Notes: generated by a model not told the origin, from the sequence alone. A stretch of 6,342 bases of DNA from Tardiphaga sp. (GCA_028290765.1 JAQGJF010000528.1:1-6342), one strand, 5' to 3'. Shown: positions 1 through 6,007, numbered from the stretch's first letter. Numbers and translations are program-made.

Positions 1-118
1 GCGGCGTTTCGCGTGGCGTGCCGCAACTCTAGCTCGGCCAGCCATATCTGGACCTGCTTTCAAGCTCGCCGCCCGGCGACGGCCTTTCGATTTCACCAAA
101 ACGCAGTCCTTCAGTCAC

Positions 119-144
119 ACACTCCGATTCTTGCCTTCAAACTC
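119..144 (+). repeat. Dispersed repeat, copy 1
   Basis: The core CTCCGATTCTTGCCTTCAAA at 122-141 recurs exactly at 229-248. A longer 26-base version (119-144, starting ACACTCCG and ending CTTCAAACTC) matches 1305-1330 at 23 of 26 positions. Copies lie only in non-coding or doubtful stretches of the left part of the window, and I saw none in the operon on the right. Confidence 0.75.
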
Positions 145-202
145 AGAGCGCACCGCGAAACGTAAAATTGATCCTTCCCGTTCCCAGGGATTGGATCCTC
201 AC

Positions 203-220
203 CGTCCCTTAAGAGGGACG
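203..220. repeat. Short perfect hairpin
   Basis: CGTCCCT (203-209) and AGGGACG (214-220) are exact reverse complements around the four-base loop TAAG. No run of T follows on either strand, so it does not look like a standard intrinsic terminator. It sits just before the larger palindrome at 232-292 and may belong to the same repetitive element. Confidence 0.5.
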
Positions 221-228
221 CGAAAGCG

Positions 229-248
229 CTCCGATTCTTGCCTTCAAA
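229..248 (+). repeat. Dispersed repeat, copy 2
   Basis: This is an exact 20-base duplicate of 122-141, 107 bases further on. The flanking bases differ on both sides, so it is a short dispersed motif and not the edge of a long duplication. This copy is also the left arm of the inverted repeat at 232-292. Confidence 0.75.
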
Positions 249-292
249 TCTTCGAAGTGACCAGACGTGTTTTGATTCGAAGGCAAGAATCG
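232..292. repeat. Imperfect palindrome made of two facing repeat copies
   Basis: The left arm CGATTCTTGCCTTCAAATC (232-250) pairs with the right arm GATTCGAAGGCAAGAATCG (274-292) at 18 of 19 positions, around a 23-base loop. As RNA this would be a strong stem-loop 66 bases upstream of the ATG at 358. It could be a REP-like mobile palindrome, a processed RNA structure, or a paired protein-binding site. The sequence does not decide between these. Confidence 0.7.
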
Positions 293-357
293 AGGTTCAC
301 ACGACGCGATCCCCTCTAACCTTCGCGCAAGGCGCAGTTTGATCGCGGAGAGGCACA

Positions 358-858
358 ATGAAATTGATACGGTTCGACGGTAACAAGACCGGACTTGTGG
401 TCGAACTTGCATCCGGTGCCCACGTCGTGGACGTGGTTGCGAGCATCGGCACATTGGCTCCAGGAGATCCGATCTCACTCGGTGTTCTGAACGGGCTTCT
501 CAAAGACAACGGTAGCTGGGCGCAACTCATTCAACATTGGGGGATGGCGCGCATGGGCCTGCGCAGGCTCGCCGTCCTTGCCCAGGCCTCGGGCGCAGTC
601 GTACTTCGCCGGCTTGACGAGGTTCGTGGCACGTCGGCTCGCCATCCGGACGGGATCGGCAGCCTCGACATCGGGGAATTGGAGGCGGTCTCGCAGGATC
701 CGACGGGGCGGAAGATCATGGAACGGCAGTTCAGCGAGACGTCATGGGACCCGACGGGTTGGGAGACCATGACAAGGCAGTTTTCTGACGGCCCTTCCGA
801 GGCGGCGCCGTCCGATGATCGAGTTATCTTGCTGAGCAACGCGCGGACGGATCGCTAA
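358..858 (+). CDS. Hypothetical protein with fumarylacetoacetate hydrolase-like N-terminus and C-terminal tandem repeat
   Basis: This encodes 166 residues from an ATG with a good Shine-Dalgarno (GGAGAGG, 347-353). Residues 1-30 (MKLIRFDGNKTGLVV, then an AHVVDVVAS segment) resemble the small N-terminal domain found at the start of fumarylacetoacetate hydrolase-family proteins. Residues 31-90 continue as a helical segment (GVLNGLLKDNGSWAQLI, then MGLRRLAVLAQ). The catalytic domain with its metal-binding acidic residues is absent, so no hydrolase activity should be assumed. It may be a stand-alone domain protein or the remnant of a longer gene. Residues 114-144 hold two copies of a DPTGxxxMxRQFS unit at 17-residue spacing. 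The final 39 codons overlap an opposing reading frame (742-1113). No signal peptide or membrane segment is visible. I am fairly sure the frame is coding, less sure of the family. Confidence 0.7.
   Translation: MKLIRFDGNKTGLVVELASGAHVVDVVASIGTLAPGDPISLGVLNGLLKDNGSWAQLIQHWGMARMGLRRLAVLAQASGAVVLRRLDEVRGTSARHPDGIGSLDIGELEAVSQDPTGRKIMERQFSETSWDPTGWETMTRQFSDGPSEAAPSDDRVILLSNARTDR
697..789 (+). repeat. In-frame tandem repeat, 51-base period
   Basis: Codons 114-130 and 131-144 of the gene at 358-858 encode two copies of a DPTGxxxMxRQFS motif, each beginning with GAYCCGACGGG. The DNA copies have diverged (for example CGGCAGTTCAGC against AGGCAGTTTTCT) while the DPTG and RQFS residues are kept. This is what one expects of an old duplication held at protein level. 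There are only two units, the second incomplete. Confidence 0.65.
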
Positions 859-1113
859 GCTCGTCGAGAGGCTCGCGCGGTCAGTGCGTCTTGGCGCGTT
901 GACCGATATCTTGTGTGCCTCGCCAAGTTCTTGCGAGAATTCCTCTGTAAGACTGAAAGAAACGGTGAATCCGTCCGGCGTTCCGATGGTCAAAATGCGG
1001 ACATTGCCCGGGCTGAGTTCGATCTGAAAGTCCGTCGCCGGGTACGTGATGCGCATCGTTGGATCGTTATCCGCGCGCTTGATCGCGCTGGCCGCCATCG
1101 TCGGTAAAGTCAT
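742..1113 (-). CDS. Small hypothetical protein, second of a coupled pair
   Basis: This encodes 123 residues if read from the ATG at 1113, which overlaps the stop of the preceding small gene as TAATG, a usual sign of translational coupling. A second ATG at 1056 (MRITYPATDFQIEL) is another possible start. Residues 20-80 look protein-like, with alternating polar and hydrophobic residues (IELSPGNVRILTIG, then GFTVSFSLTEEFSQELGEA). I do not recognise a family. The last 40 residues are Arg-rich, lie antisense to the gene at 358-858 and look like unselected sequence, so the original stop near 860-880 may have been lost. No signal peptide or membrane segment is visible. Confidence is moderate that the N-terminal part is or was a gene, and low for the tail. 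Confidence 0.45.
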   Translation of the reverse strand: MTLPTMAASAIKRADNDPTMRITYPATDFQIELSPGNVRILTIGTPDGFTVSFSLTEEFSQELGEAHKISVNAPRRTDRASLSTSLAIRPRVAQQDNSIIGRRRLGRAVRKLPCHGLPTRRVP

Positions 1114-1253
1114 TAGCAACGCCGACGTGTCTCGATCGTGAAGATGATTCCGACCGTACAACCTGTGACGTCGTCGACCAGCAACCTGACGACCGTTCCG
1201 TCCGTGGCGGTTTCGAAGTTGATTAGTCTGCGGACTTCAATGTCGGTCGGCAC
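1113..1253 (-). CDS. Very small hypothetical protein (46 aa), first of a coupled pair
   Basis: This reading frame starts at GTG 1253 (MPTDIEVRRLINFET) and ends at TAA 1113-1115. It has three supports: a strong Shine-Dalgarno AGGAAGG eight bases upstream (bases 1262-1268 on the other strand), mostly G or C third codon positions, and a TAATG overlap with the next frame. The protein is a short, probably beta-rich segment (TVVRLLVDDVTGCTVGIIF) with a basic tail ending RRRC. I do not recognise a family. The frame remains open upstream to a stop at about 1317-1319 without an ATG, so a longer form is possible but has weaker start signals. It faces the plus-strand gene at 358 and lies downstream of the repeat copy at 1305-1330. 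Confidence 0.45.
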   Translation of the reverse strand: MPTDIEVRRLINFETATDGTVVRLLVDDVTGCTVGIIFTIETRRRC

Positions 1254-1261
1254 CAGGGGAT

Positions 1262-1268
1262 CCTTCCT
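1262..1268 (-). promoter_or_regulatory. Strong ribosome binding site deciding a GTG start
   Basis: Read on the minus strand this is AGGAAGG, eight bases before GTG 1253. It is one of the best Shine-Dalgarno matches in the left part of the window and is the main reason for calling the 46-residue gene from that GTG. Confidence 0.45.
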
Positions 1269-1304
1269 CTGTCCCACGACGCATGAGGACTTGGTGCAGA
1301 AATT

Positions 1305-1330
1305 ACACTCCGCTTCTTAGCTTCAAACTC
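1305..1330 (+). repeat. Dispersed repeat, degenerate copy
   Basis: This matches 119-144 at 23 of 26 positions, with differences at 1313, 1319 and 1320. It lies 52 bases upstream of the minus-strand GTG at 1253. Relative to that gene it has the same orientation as the copy at 274-292 relative to the gene at 358. Confidence 0.6.
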
Positions 1331-1435
1331 CAGCAGCGACGGGCTTGCCGAAACAAGGAAGTCAATTCGAAAGCGGAAATCGGAGTAGCAACGCGCCGCT
1401 GACGGTTCAAGCTGAAGAATGTGAGGGCAACGCAT

Positions 1436-1440
1436 GGGAG
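1436..1440 (+). promoter_or_regulatory. Ribosome binding site favouring the start at 1449
   Basis: GGGAG lies eight bases before the ATG at 1449. The ATG at 1434 also has a possible site (GAGGG, 1423-1427, six bases away), so the choice between these two starts, five codons apart, is not certain. Confidence 0.4.
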
Positions 1441-1448
1441 TCCAGAAA

Positions 1449-1715
1449 ATGACCTCTTCAAATCAATTCAACGCATTTACCGCCTCACGTGGTGAGGGCT
1501 TGCATCCGAAGCTTCGCGACCTGCTCGAGCACGCGGCCGCCTCTCCCTTTTCGGAGGTCTCGATTCGGCATGACGGTATGTTGCAGGTTGGACCCAATCC
1601 TGCCTCGGAAATGATGGCATTGCGCGGCACCGTAACGTCATTCACGCATGAAAAACGTGGTGCCGCTTCGGCGCACGAAGTGGAGATGCAGAAGTCTCGA
1701 AAGCCAATACCGTGA
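1449..1715 (+). CDS. Small hypothetical protein
   Basis: This encodes 88 residues from ATG 1449 (MTSSNQFNAFTASRGEG), or 93 from ATG 1434. Both starts have Shine-Dalgarno sequences. I do not recognise the family. The middle (LHPKLRDLLEHAAASPFSEVSIRHDGMLQVGP, residues 19-50) reads like a helix followed by a beta hairpin, and the tail is basic. There is no signal peptide, membrane segment or cysteine. Third codon positions are less GC-rich than in the operon to the right, in keeping with an accessory gene or one under weak selection. The next frame downstream starts at a GTG that overlaps its stop (1712), but that stretch is better read as a gene remnant, so I do not infer an operon. Confidence 0.5.
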   Translation: MTSSNQFNAFTASRGEGLHPKLRDLLEHAAASPFSEVSIRHDGMLQVGPNPASEMMALRGTVTSFTHEKRGAASAHEVEMQKSRKPIP

Positions 1716-1876
1716 TTCGTTTTGCGTCCTCGGGAGCCGCTGGAAAGCCAAGGCCGGCACAGTCGCATTCGGCTTTTTGCCGATCCACCGACTCTGTTGG
1801 TGACCCGGCACCTCCACCACGACCCGATTTATGCGCCGTCCGATGTTGGGCTTCATTGAGGTCGATCTTCTTCGTT

Positions 1877-2136
1877 ATGTGCTTGTTAAGCGATTGCTTC
1901 TTCGCGCGGCATGCTGAAGCGAATCTGGGTCCCTGCACAACCGCGGCTCAAACGACACCAAATGTAAATGTGTTCGTATCGGATATCGAGCGATCCGTGC
2001 GTTGGTATCGCGACAACGTTGGCCTTGCGGAAGCATCAGAACCGGACATTGGCGAACGACACGACAGTCAGGTCACGGTGATGGCGCGAAACCGGGCCGG
2101 CGTGGCGTTGGTTTCGGGCAATGCATCGACGCGCCG
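1877..2136 (+). pseudogene. Truncated glyoxalase/VOC-family gene remnant
   Basis: Recognisable homology runs from about 1952 to 2119: TPNVNVFVSDIERSVRWYRD, then NVGL, and further on VTVMARNRAGVALVSG. This is the first beta-alpha-beta-beta module of the vicinal oxygen chelate (glyoxalase/bleomycin-resistance) fold, with the typical 'V.D.ERS..WYRD..GL' signature. A normal member has about 120-150 residues with a second half carrying more metal ligands. Here that half is missing and the frame runs on into the 3' end of the opposing amidohydrolase gene. The N-terminal side also looks damaged: no good ribosome site precedes the in-frame ATG at 1877, and an ATG at 1911 in another frame encodes MLKRIWVP before stopping, which may be a frameshifted original start. 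I read it as a remnant. A short functional form is unlikely. Confidence 0.6.
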
Positions 2137-3510
2137 TCAGCCATTAAAGGCCGCCTGCGCTTCCGGCAAATCCCAGATCTTGCCGATCGCCGCGGTTGCA
2201 GCCGACATCATCGCGGTCTCGTCGCCATGCATGTAGTGGCCGGAATTGATGAGCACGCGCCCATCAACGATGACCAGGTCGATATTGGCGCGGTTCCCAA
2301 GCGCGACCAGCCCGCGTCGCGGATCGAACAACGGCTGCAGATGGGGATGGGTCAAGTCGACGACGGTAAGGTCGGCGGTTGCGCCCGGCGCGATCACCCC
2401 GAGGTCCGGTCGCTTGATGAGTGCGGCGGCGGTTGCGGTGACTGACTCGATCAGGTCCGGCGCGCTCGCTACTTCCGCGCGACCGGATGCAATCTTCGAG
2501 ATCATCGACGCGGCATTGAGTTCGCCGAGAAGATCCATGTTGTAGCCGTCGGTTCCGACAACCGTCCTGACGCCGTGCTCCGCGAACCGGCTGAACGCCG
2601 CCGCCACGCCGGAGCGCGCAAACACGCGCGGGCAGTTCAGCACTGTTGCGCCTCGCGCCGCCATAAGCTTCAAATCGCCATCGGTGTTGGCGATGCAGTG
2701 CGCGGCCAGAAGGTCTGGCGCGAGCAGTCCCAGCCAGTCGAGATATTCGGCCGGCGTACGACCGCCGTAGCGACTCCCGATCGTCGCAACCTCGGCATGG
2801 CTTTGCGCGAGATGGGTTGTGATGGGAACGTCGAGCTCGCGCGCGCGGGCGGCGCACGCCCGCAGCAGGTCCGGACCACAGGTGTCGGTTGCGTGCGGGC
2901 TCATCGCTAGGCCAATCCGGCCGTCGCCGCGCCCATTCCAGCGATGATACAGCGCGTTCCAGGTGTCGAGATCGACTTGGCCATCGTCGCCGGCATAGCG
3001 AACCACGCCATCCGGACCGGCCTTGGCATCCGACGTCGAGAACAGATAGGGCGCGCCGTAGAAGCGGATGCCCATTTCCTCGGCGGCGTCGAACATCTCC
3101 GGGATGGTGTTGCGAAACGGCTCCATCACCGTGGTGGCTCCGCCCTTCAGCAACTGCAGAATGCCGAGCCGCGCGATGGCGAGCCGCTCTGGCGGCGACA
3201 GCAGGTCGGCGCCGCGCTTGGTCAGCGGCAGCAGCACCGTATAGACGATGCTCTGGTTGTTTCGGCGGCCATTGCCATCCTCCGTGTGCGTCCGGGCGAC
3301 GGCTTCGCTGAAGCAATGGTTGTGCAGGTTGAGAAGGCCCGGCAGCACAAATCGGCCGGGCCGGTCGAAGACTTCGCTGGCGGACGGCCGGTCGCGCGTG
3401 ACGGCGGCGATCCGCCTGCCCTCCAGCAACACCCAATGATCGCGCAGCACCTCCTGCGCACCGTCCTTGCGCGACAACACATAGCTGCCGAAGATCGCGA
3501 TCGTGCTCAT
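2137..3510 (-). CDS. Metal-dependent amidohydrolase, cytosine deaminase/triazine hydrolase-like
   Basis: This encodes 457 residues, the usual length for this family. Its ATG overlaps the stop of the upstream solute-binding gene (ATGA), and there is no strong ribosome site of its own, so translation is probably coupled. It is a cytoplasmic TIM-barrel hydrolase of the amidohydrolase superfamily. The metal-site motifs are visible in order: HNH at residues 63-65 after the VLPGLLN strand, H206 in AMSPH, H233 in TTHLAQS, H271 in AAHC, and D321 in GTDG. The C-terminal beta-sandwich strand appears as PGATADLTVVDL (375-386), then DLVIVDGRVL. In deaminases of this subgroup the barrel histidine is normally followed three residues on by Glu (HxxE), but here residue 236 is Gln, so hydrolysis rather than classical deamination is possible. 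The substrate is unknown. Neighbours suggest a small imported nitrogen compound. Confidence 0.88.
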   Translation of the reverse strand: MSTIAIFGSYVLSRKDGAQEVLRDHWVLLEGRRIAAVTRDRPSASEVFDRPGRFVLPGLLNLHNHCFSEAVARTHTEDGNGRRNNQSIVYTVLLPLTKRGADLLSPPERLAIARLGILQLLKGGATTVMEPFRNTIPEMFDAAEEMGIRFYGAPYLFSTSDAKAGPDGVVRYAGDDGQVDLDTWNALYHRWNGRGDGRIGLAMSPHATDTCGPDLLRACAARARELDVPITTHLAQSHAEVATIGSRYGGRTPAEYLDWLGLLAPDLLAAHCIANTDGDLKLMAARGATVLNCPRVFARSGVAAAFSRFAEHGVRTVVGTDGYNMDLLGELNAASMISKIASGRAEVASAPDLIESVTATAAALIKRPDLGVIAPGATADLTVVDLTHPHLQPLFDPRRGLVALGNRANIDLVIVDGRVLINSGHYMHGDETAMMSAATAAIGKIWDLPEAQAAFNG

Positions 3511-5090
3511 GCCGGTTTTACATTCCAGAACACAGCCGTGCCGTCGAGGATGCCGGTGATACCAGAGCGGTAGGCGGTCGGTTGCTTATACTGGCCAATC
3601 GGAAAATAGGGAATTTCCTCGAACGACAACGCTTGGATATCACGGCAGATGCGTTGCTGCTCGGCAAGATTGGGGGCGGCGAGCCACTGGCTTCGCAGTG
3701 CTCCCATCTTCTCGCTTTTGTACCAGCCGGCAGCCTTGCCATCCCCGCGCAGATTGGTGTTGCCCGCCGGGTTCAGCCAATCGATGCCCTGCCAATTTCC
3801 GACGCCCGCGCTCCAGCCGCCCCGGGCGATGGGGTCCTTCTTCAACTGCCGCTGCAACATCACGCCGAAGTCCATTCCCGCATATTCGACGTTCATGCCG
3901 GCCTGCTGCAACATGTCGGCGGCGATGTCGCCGAGCGGCTTTTGGGCAAGCGAGTTGGTGGGAACGAGCAGGACTACCTTCTCACCATTGTAACCGGCGG
4001 CTTTCAGCTCAGCCTTGACCTTCGCCATGTCGCGCGGTCCGCGGAACACATTGAGGCCGACATCGCTTGCCATCGGCGTACCCGGCGCAAAGAAACCGAT
4101 CGGCGAGGATTGATAGGCCGGATCGTCGCCGGCCACCGCGGTCATGAAAGCGGACTGGTCGATCGCGCCCAACAGCGCCCGGCGGATGGCCGGATTGTCG
4201 AACGGCGGCTGCAGATGATTGACGCGCATCATGCAGGTGTAGCCGCGCGGGTCGAGAATTCGCGTGGTGATGCCGCCGGCGCGCTTCAGCACCGGTAGCA
4301 GGTCGTGCGGTGTTGTTTCCTGCCAATCCTGCTCGCGTGTCTGCAGCGCCGCGACCCCTGTCGCCGCATCCGGCATCGTGGTCCAGACCACGCGATCGTA
4401 GTGAACGATCTTGGGACCGGCGGTATAATCCGGTTTGCCGCCCTCGCGGGGTTGGTAACGATCGAAGCGGGCGTATACGTTGCGGGCGCCCTGCATGCGC
4501 TCATCTGCCACGAAGCGGAACGGCCCGCTGCCGACGACCTCGGTCAGCGGCTTAAACGGATCCTGGCTCGCCAGCCGCTCGGGCATCATGAACGGCGCCG
4601 CGATCGCGGACTTGCCGAGCGCCGAGGGCAATAGGGGGAAAGGCTTGTTCAGTCGGAAGCGGATGGTGCGGTCGTCCGGTGCTGATAGTTCGTCGGTCGC
4701 CACCATCAGCTCGGCGCCGAACCCGTCGCGGGTCGCCCATCGGCGAATACTCGCGACGCAATCGCGCGCCAGCACGCGCTCGCCGTCGTGCCATAGCAGG
4801 CCATCGCGCAACGTCATGTCCCATTGCCGGTCGTCGCCGGAGACGACATGCCCGGACAGCATCTGCGGCGAGACCTCGAGCGCCGAATTCATGCCGTAGA
4901 GGGTGTCGTAGCACATGAAGCCGTGGTTCCGGGAGACCTGCGCCGTGGAGTAGACCGGATCGAGGAAAGTCAGATCGATCACGGGAATGAAGCGCAGCGT
5001 GGTCTGCGACTGTGCGCGCAGGATTCCCGGCAGCGACAACGCCGGCGCCGCGACGGCGGCCCGTAATAGTGAGCGACGGGAAACGAGCAT
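3507..5090 (-). CDS. ABC transporter solute-binding protein, family 5, Tat-exported
   Basis: This encodes 527 residues from ATG 5090. The same frame is open to 5258, but the chosen start has GGAG six bases upstream and begins an obvious twin-arginine signal peptide: SRRSLLR at residues 4-10, then AAVAAPALSLPG, with probable cleavage after A26 (LRA/QS). The mature protein matches the family 5 extracellular solute-binding type (DppA/OppA/NikA-like): a domain-entry segment with W-x-M-x-L-R-D-G-L-x-W-HDGE at 90-104, VGSGPFRF further on, and NPAIRRALLGAIDQ in the middle. No lipobox cysteine is present, so it should be free in the periplasm. Members bind peptides, opines, glutathione, nickel complexes or other small solutes, and the ligand cannot be deduced. 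No partner permease or ATPase gene is in view. It lies 32 bases after the deacetylase gene and overlaps the amidohydrolase gene by four bases. Confidence 0.9.
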   Translation of the reverse strand: MLVSRRSLLRAAVAAPALSLPGILRAQSQTTLRFIPVIDLTFLDPVYSTAQVSRNHGFMCYDTLYGMNSALEVSPQMLSGHVVSGDDRQWDMTLRDGLLWHDGERVLARDCVASIRRWATRDGFGAELMVATDELSAPDDRTIRFRLNKPFPLLPSALGKSAIAAPFMMPERLASQDPFKPLTEVVGSGPFRFVADERMQGARNVYARFDRYQPREGGKPDYTAGPKIVHYDRVVWTTMPDAATGVAALQTREQDWQETTPHDLLPVLKRAGGITTRILDPRGYTCMMRVNHLQPPFDNPAIRRALLGAIDQSAFMTAVAGDDPAYQSSPIGFFAPGTPMASDVGLNVFRGPRDMAKVKAELKAAGYNGEKVVLLVPTNSLAQKPLGDIAADMLQQAGMNVEYAGMDFGVMLQRQLKKDPIARGGWSAGVGNWQGIDWLNPAGNTNLRGDGKAAGWYKSEKMGALRSQWLAAPNLAEQQRICRDIQALSFEEIPYFPIGQYKQPTAYRSGITGILDGTAVFWNVKPA

Positions 5091-5122
5091 CAAGGACTCC
5101 TGGAATATTGATCGGTGGCCCC

Positions 5123-6007
5123 TTAGCGGGCCGCTGCTTCGTGCTTGCTGTAATTCGCCGCGATCGCCTCGCCGGTTGCAATCCACAGATCGGGGCAGGA
5201 TTTGGCGTAGGTGAGAAATTCCCGGAGTAGACGAAGCCGCATCGGACGACCGCTGCACTGCGGATGCAGCACGGTGGTGACCATCGCGCCCCAGTCCCTG
5301 ACCTCGTCGAGCTCATCCTTCCAGATCGAGAGCACATGCTCTTTCGGAAAGATCGGCCGCGGGCTGAACCGGGCGGACAGCCCGTGCATCCAGTCATCAT
5401 AGCTCGCGGTCACCGGAAGCTCGATCGTGCCGGGCTTGCCATCCGCAAGGCGATGGCGGTAGGGCCGCACGTCGTCCCGGAACGACGAGGTGTAGACGAT
5501 ACCGTGGCGCACCAGCGCCACGCGCAGCTGCTCAGTGAATTCGCCGTAAGGCGCGCGATAGCCGGTCGGCTTGACACCGAGGCGGCGCTTCAGCGCCTCA
5601 AAACCCCGCTCCAGTTCCTCCTCGATCCAGGGGTCGCCCGGATCCGGCAGCAGATGGTGATAGCCGTGATGGCCGATCTCGTGGCCGGACCTGAGGATCG
5701 CCTCTGCCATCGCCGGATGCGCGTCCACCGACCAGCCGGTGACGAAGAACGTCGCCTTCAGATCGAGCTGATCCAGCAGTTCCAGCAGTTTCGGCGTGCC
5801 GACGCGCGCCTCGTAGCCGCCATAACTCATCGTGATCAGCCGTTGGGCGTGCAATGCGTCCTTGCTGGTCCAGGCGCTCTCCGCATCCACATCAAACGAC
5901 AGGAACATCGCCGAGTTATAGGGTTTGGGCCAGGGATATTCCGGGGCCGGCGGCGCGGTGTTCGCCGGAATCAGGGGAATGCTCGCAAGTGCTTTACTGT
6001 CCAGCAT
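5123..6007 (-). CDS. NodB-fold (CE4) deacetylase, HP0310/PgdA-like; possible cyclic-imide hydrolase
   Basis: This encodes 294 residues from ATG 6007, overlapping the upstream gene by 14 bases, with AAGG nine bases before the start. Catalytic motifs of the polysaccharide deacetylase superfamily are complete: SFDVDAE with D39 (likely base) and D41 (likely metal ligand), GHEIGHHGYHH with H114 and H118 in the H-x3-H metal site, TGYRAPYGE at 148-156, and VLHPQCSGRP with H248. There is no signal peptide, so it is probably cytoplasmic and an unlikely cell-wall enzyme. The layout (FDVDAE near the N-terminus, YGGYEARVGTPKLL, HHGYxH, then LHPxxSGRP) matches the Helicobacter HP0310 type as I recall it. 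Cyclic imidases and allantoinase-like PuuE share the fold. Its place between two solute-binding genes and beside an amidohydrolase favours a catabolic hydrolase of a small cyclic amide or imide. That is inference. Confidence 0.87.
   Translation of the reverse strand: MLDSKALASIPLIPANTAPPAPEYPWPKPYNSAMFLSFDVDAESAWTSKDALHAQRLITMSYGGYEARVGTPKLLELLDQLDLKATFFVTGWSVDAHPAMAEAILRSGHEIGHHGYHHLLPDPGDPWIEEELERGFEALKRRLGVKPTGYRAPYGEFTEQLRVALVRHGIVYTSSFRDDVRPYRHRLADGKPGTIELPVTASYDDWMHGLSARFSPRPIFPKEHVLSIWKDELDEVRDWGAMVTTVLHPQCSGRPMRLRLLREFLTYAKSCPDLWIATGEAIAANYSKHEAAAR

Larger units (their letters stand above)
1..357. other. Intergenic region rich in repeats, no convincing gene
   Basis: I see no gene that I can support here. 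One plus-strand frame is open from the window edge (base 2) to a stop at 317-319, but its translation is rich in Arg and Ser, has no recognisable motif, and runs straight through the repeat copies, so I regard it as chance. The stretch holds two direct copies of a 20-base repeat (122-141 and 229-248), an inverted copy (274-292), and a 7-base-pair hairpin (203-220). The last 60 bases lead into the gene at 358 and include its ribosome binding site, GGAGAGG at 347-353. I could not identify a confident -35/-10 promoter. Confidence 0.5.

Noticed and set aside
119..292. CRISPR array
   Set aside because: Only two direct copies exist, 107 bases apart, with an inverted third copy. There is no regular spacing, and no cas gene is in view.
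131..319. Plus-strand open frame, also open leftward to the window edge
   Set aside because: The translation is Arg/Ser-rich without motifs and is built largely of the dispersed repeats. No ribosome site precedes the possible start.
1223..1435. Minus-strand frame of 70 residues upstream of the small coupled genes
   Set aside because: It passes through the repeat copy, has no ribosome site I could see, and overlaps the start of the better-supported 46-residue frame.
1712..2236. Reading the whole 174-residue plus-strand frame as one intact gene
   Set aside because: Only about 56 residues in the middle resemble a VOC domain. The first part is Pro/Ser/Arg-rich with no motif, and the last part is antisense to a clear amidohydrolase.
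2264..3436. Minus-strand frame of 390 residues
   Set aside because: It lies wholly inside the amidohydrolase gene in another frame and is Arg/Ala/Pro-rich as expected of a GC-rich shadow.
5117..5132. Hairpin GGCCC/GGGCC at the end of the deacetylase gene as a terminator
   Set aside because: The stem is only five base pairs, there is no T-run, and it lies inside an apparent operon straddling the stop codon.
5091..5258. Longer start for the family 5 binding protein
   Set aside because: The extra 56 residues overlap the end of the deacetylase gene and would bury the twin-arginine signal peptide. ATG 5090 has a good ribosome site.
4552..5400. Minus-strand frame of 282 residues
   Set aside because: It is a frame-shifted shadow of the solute-binding and deacetylase genes, very Arg/Gly-rich, and both real genes have complete family motifs in their own frame.
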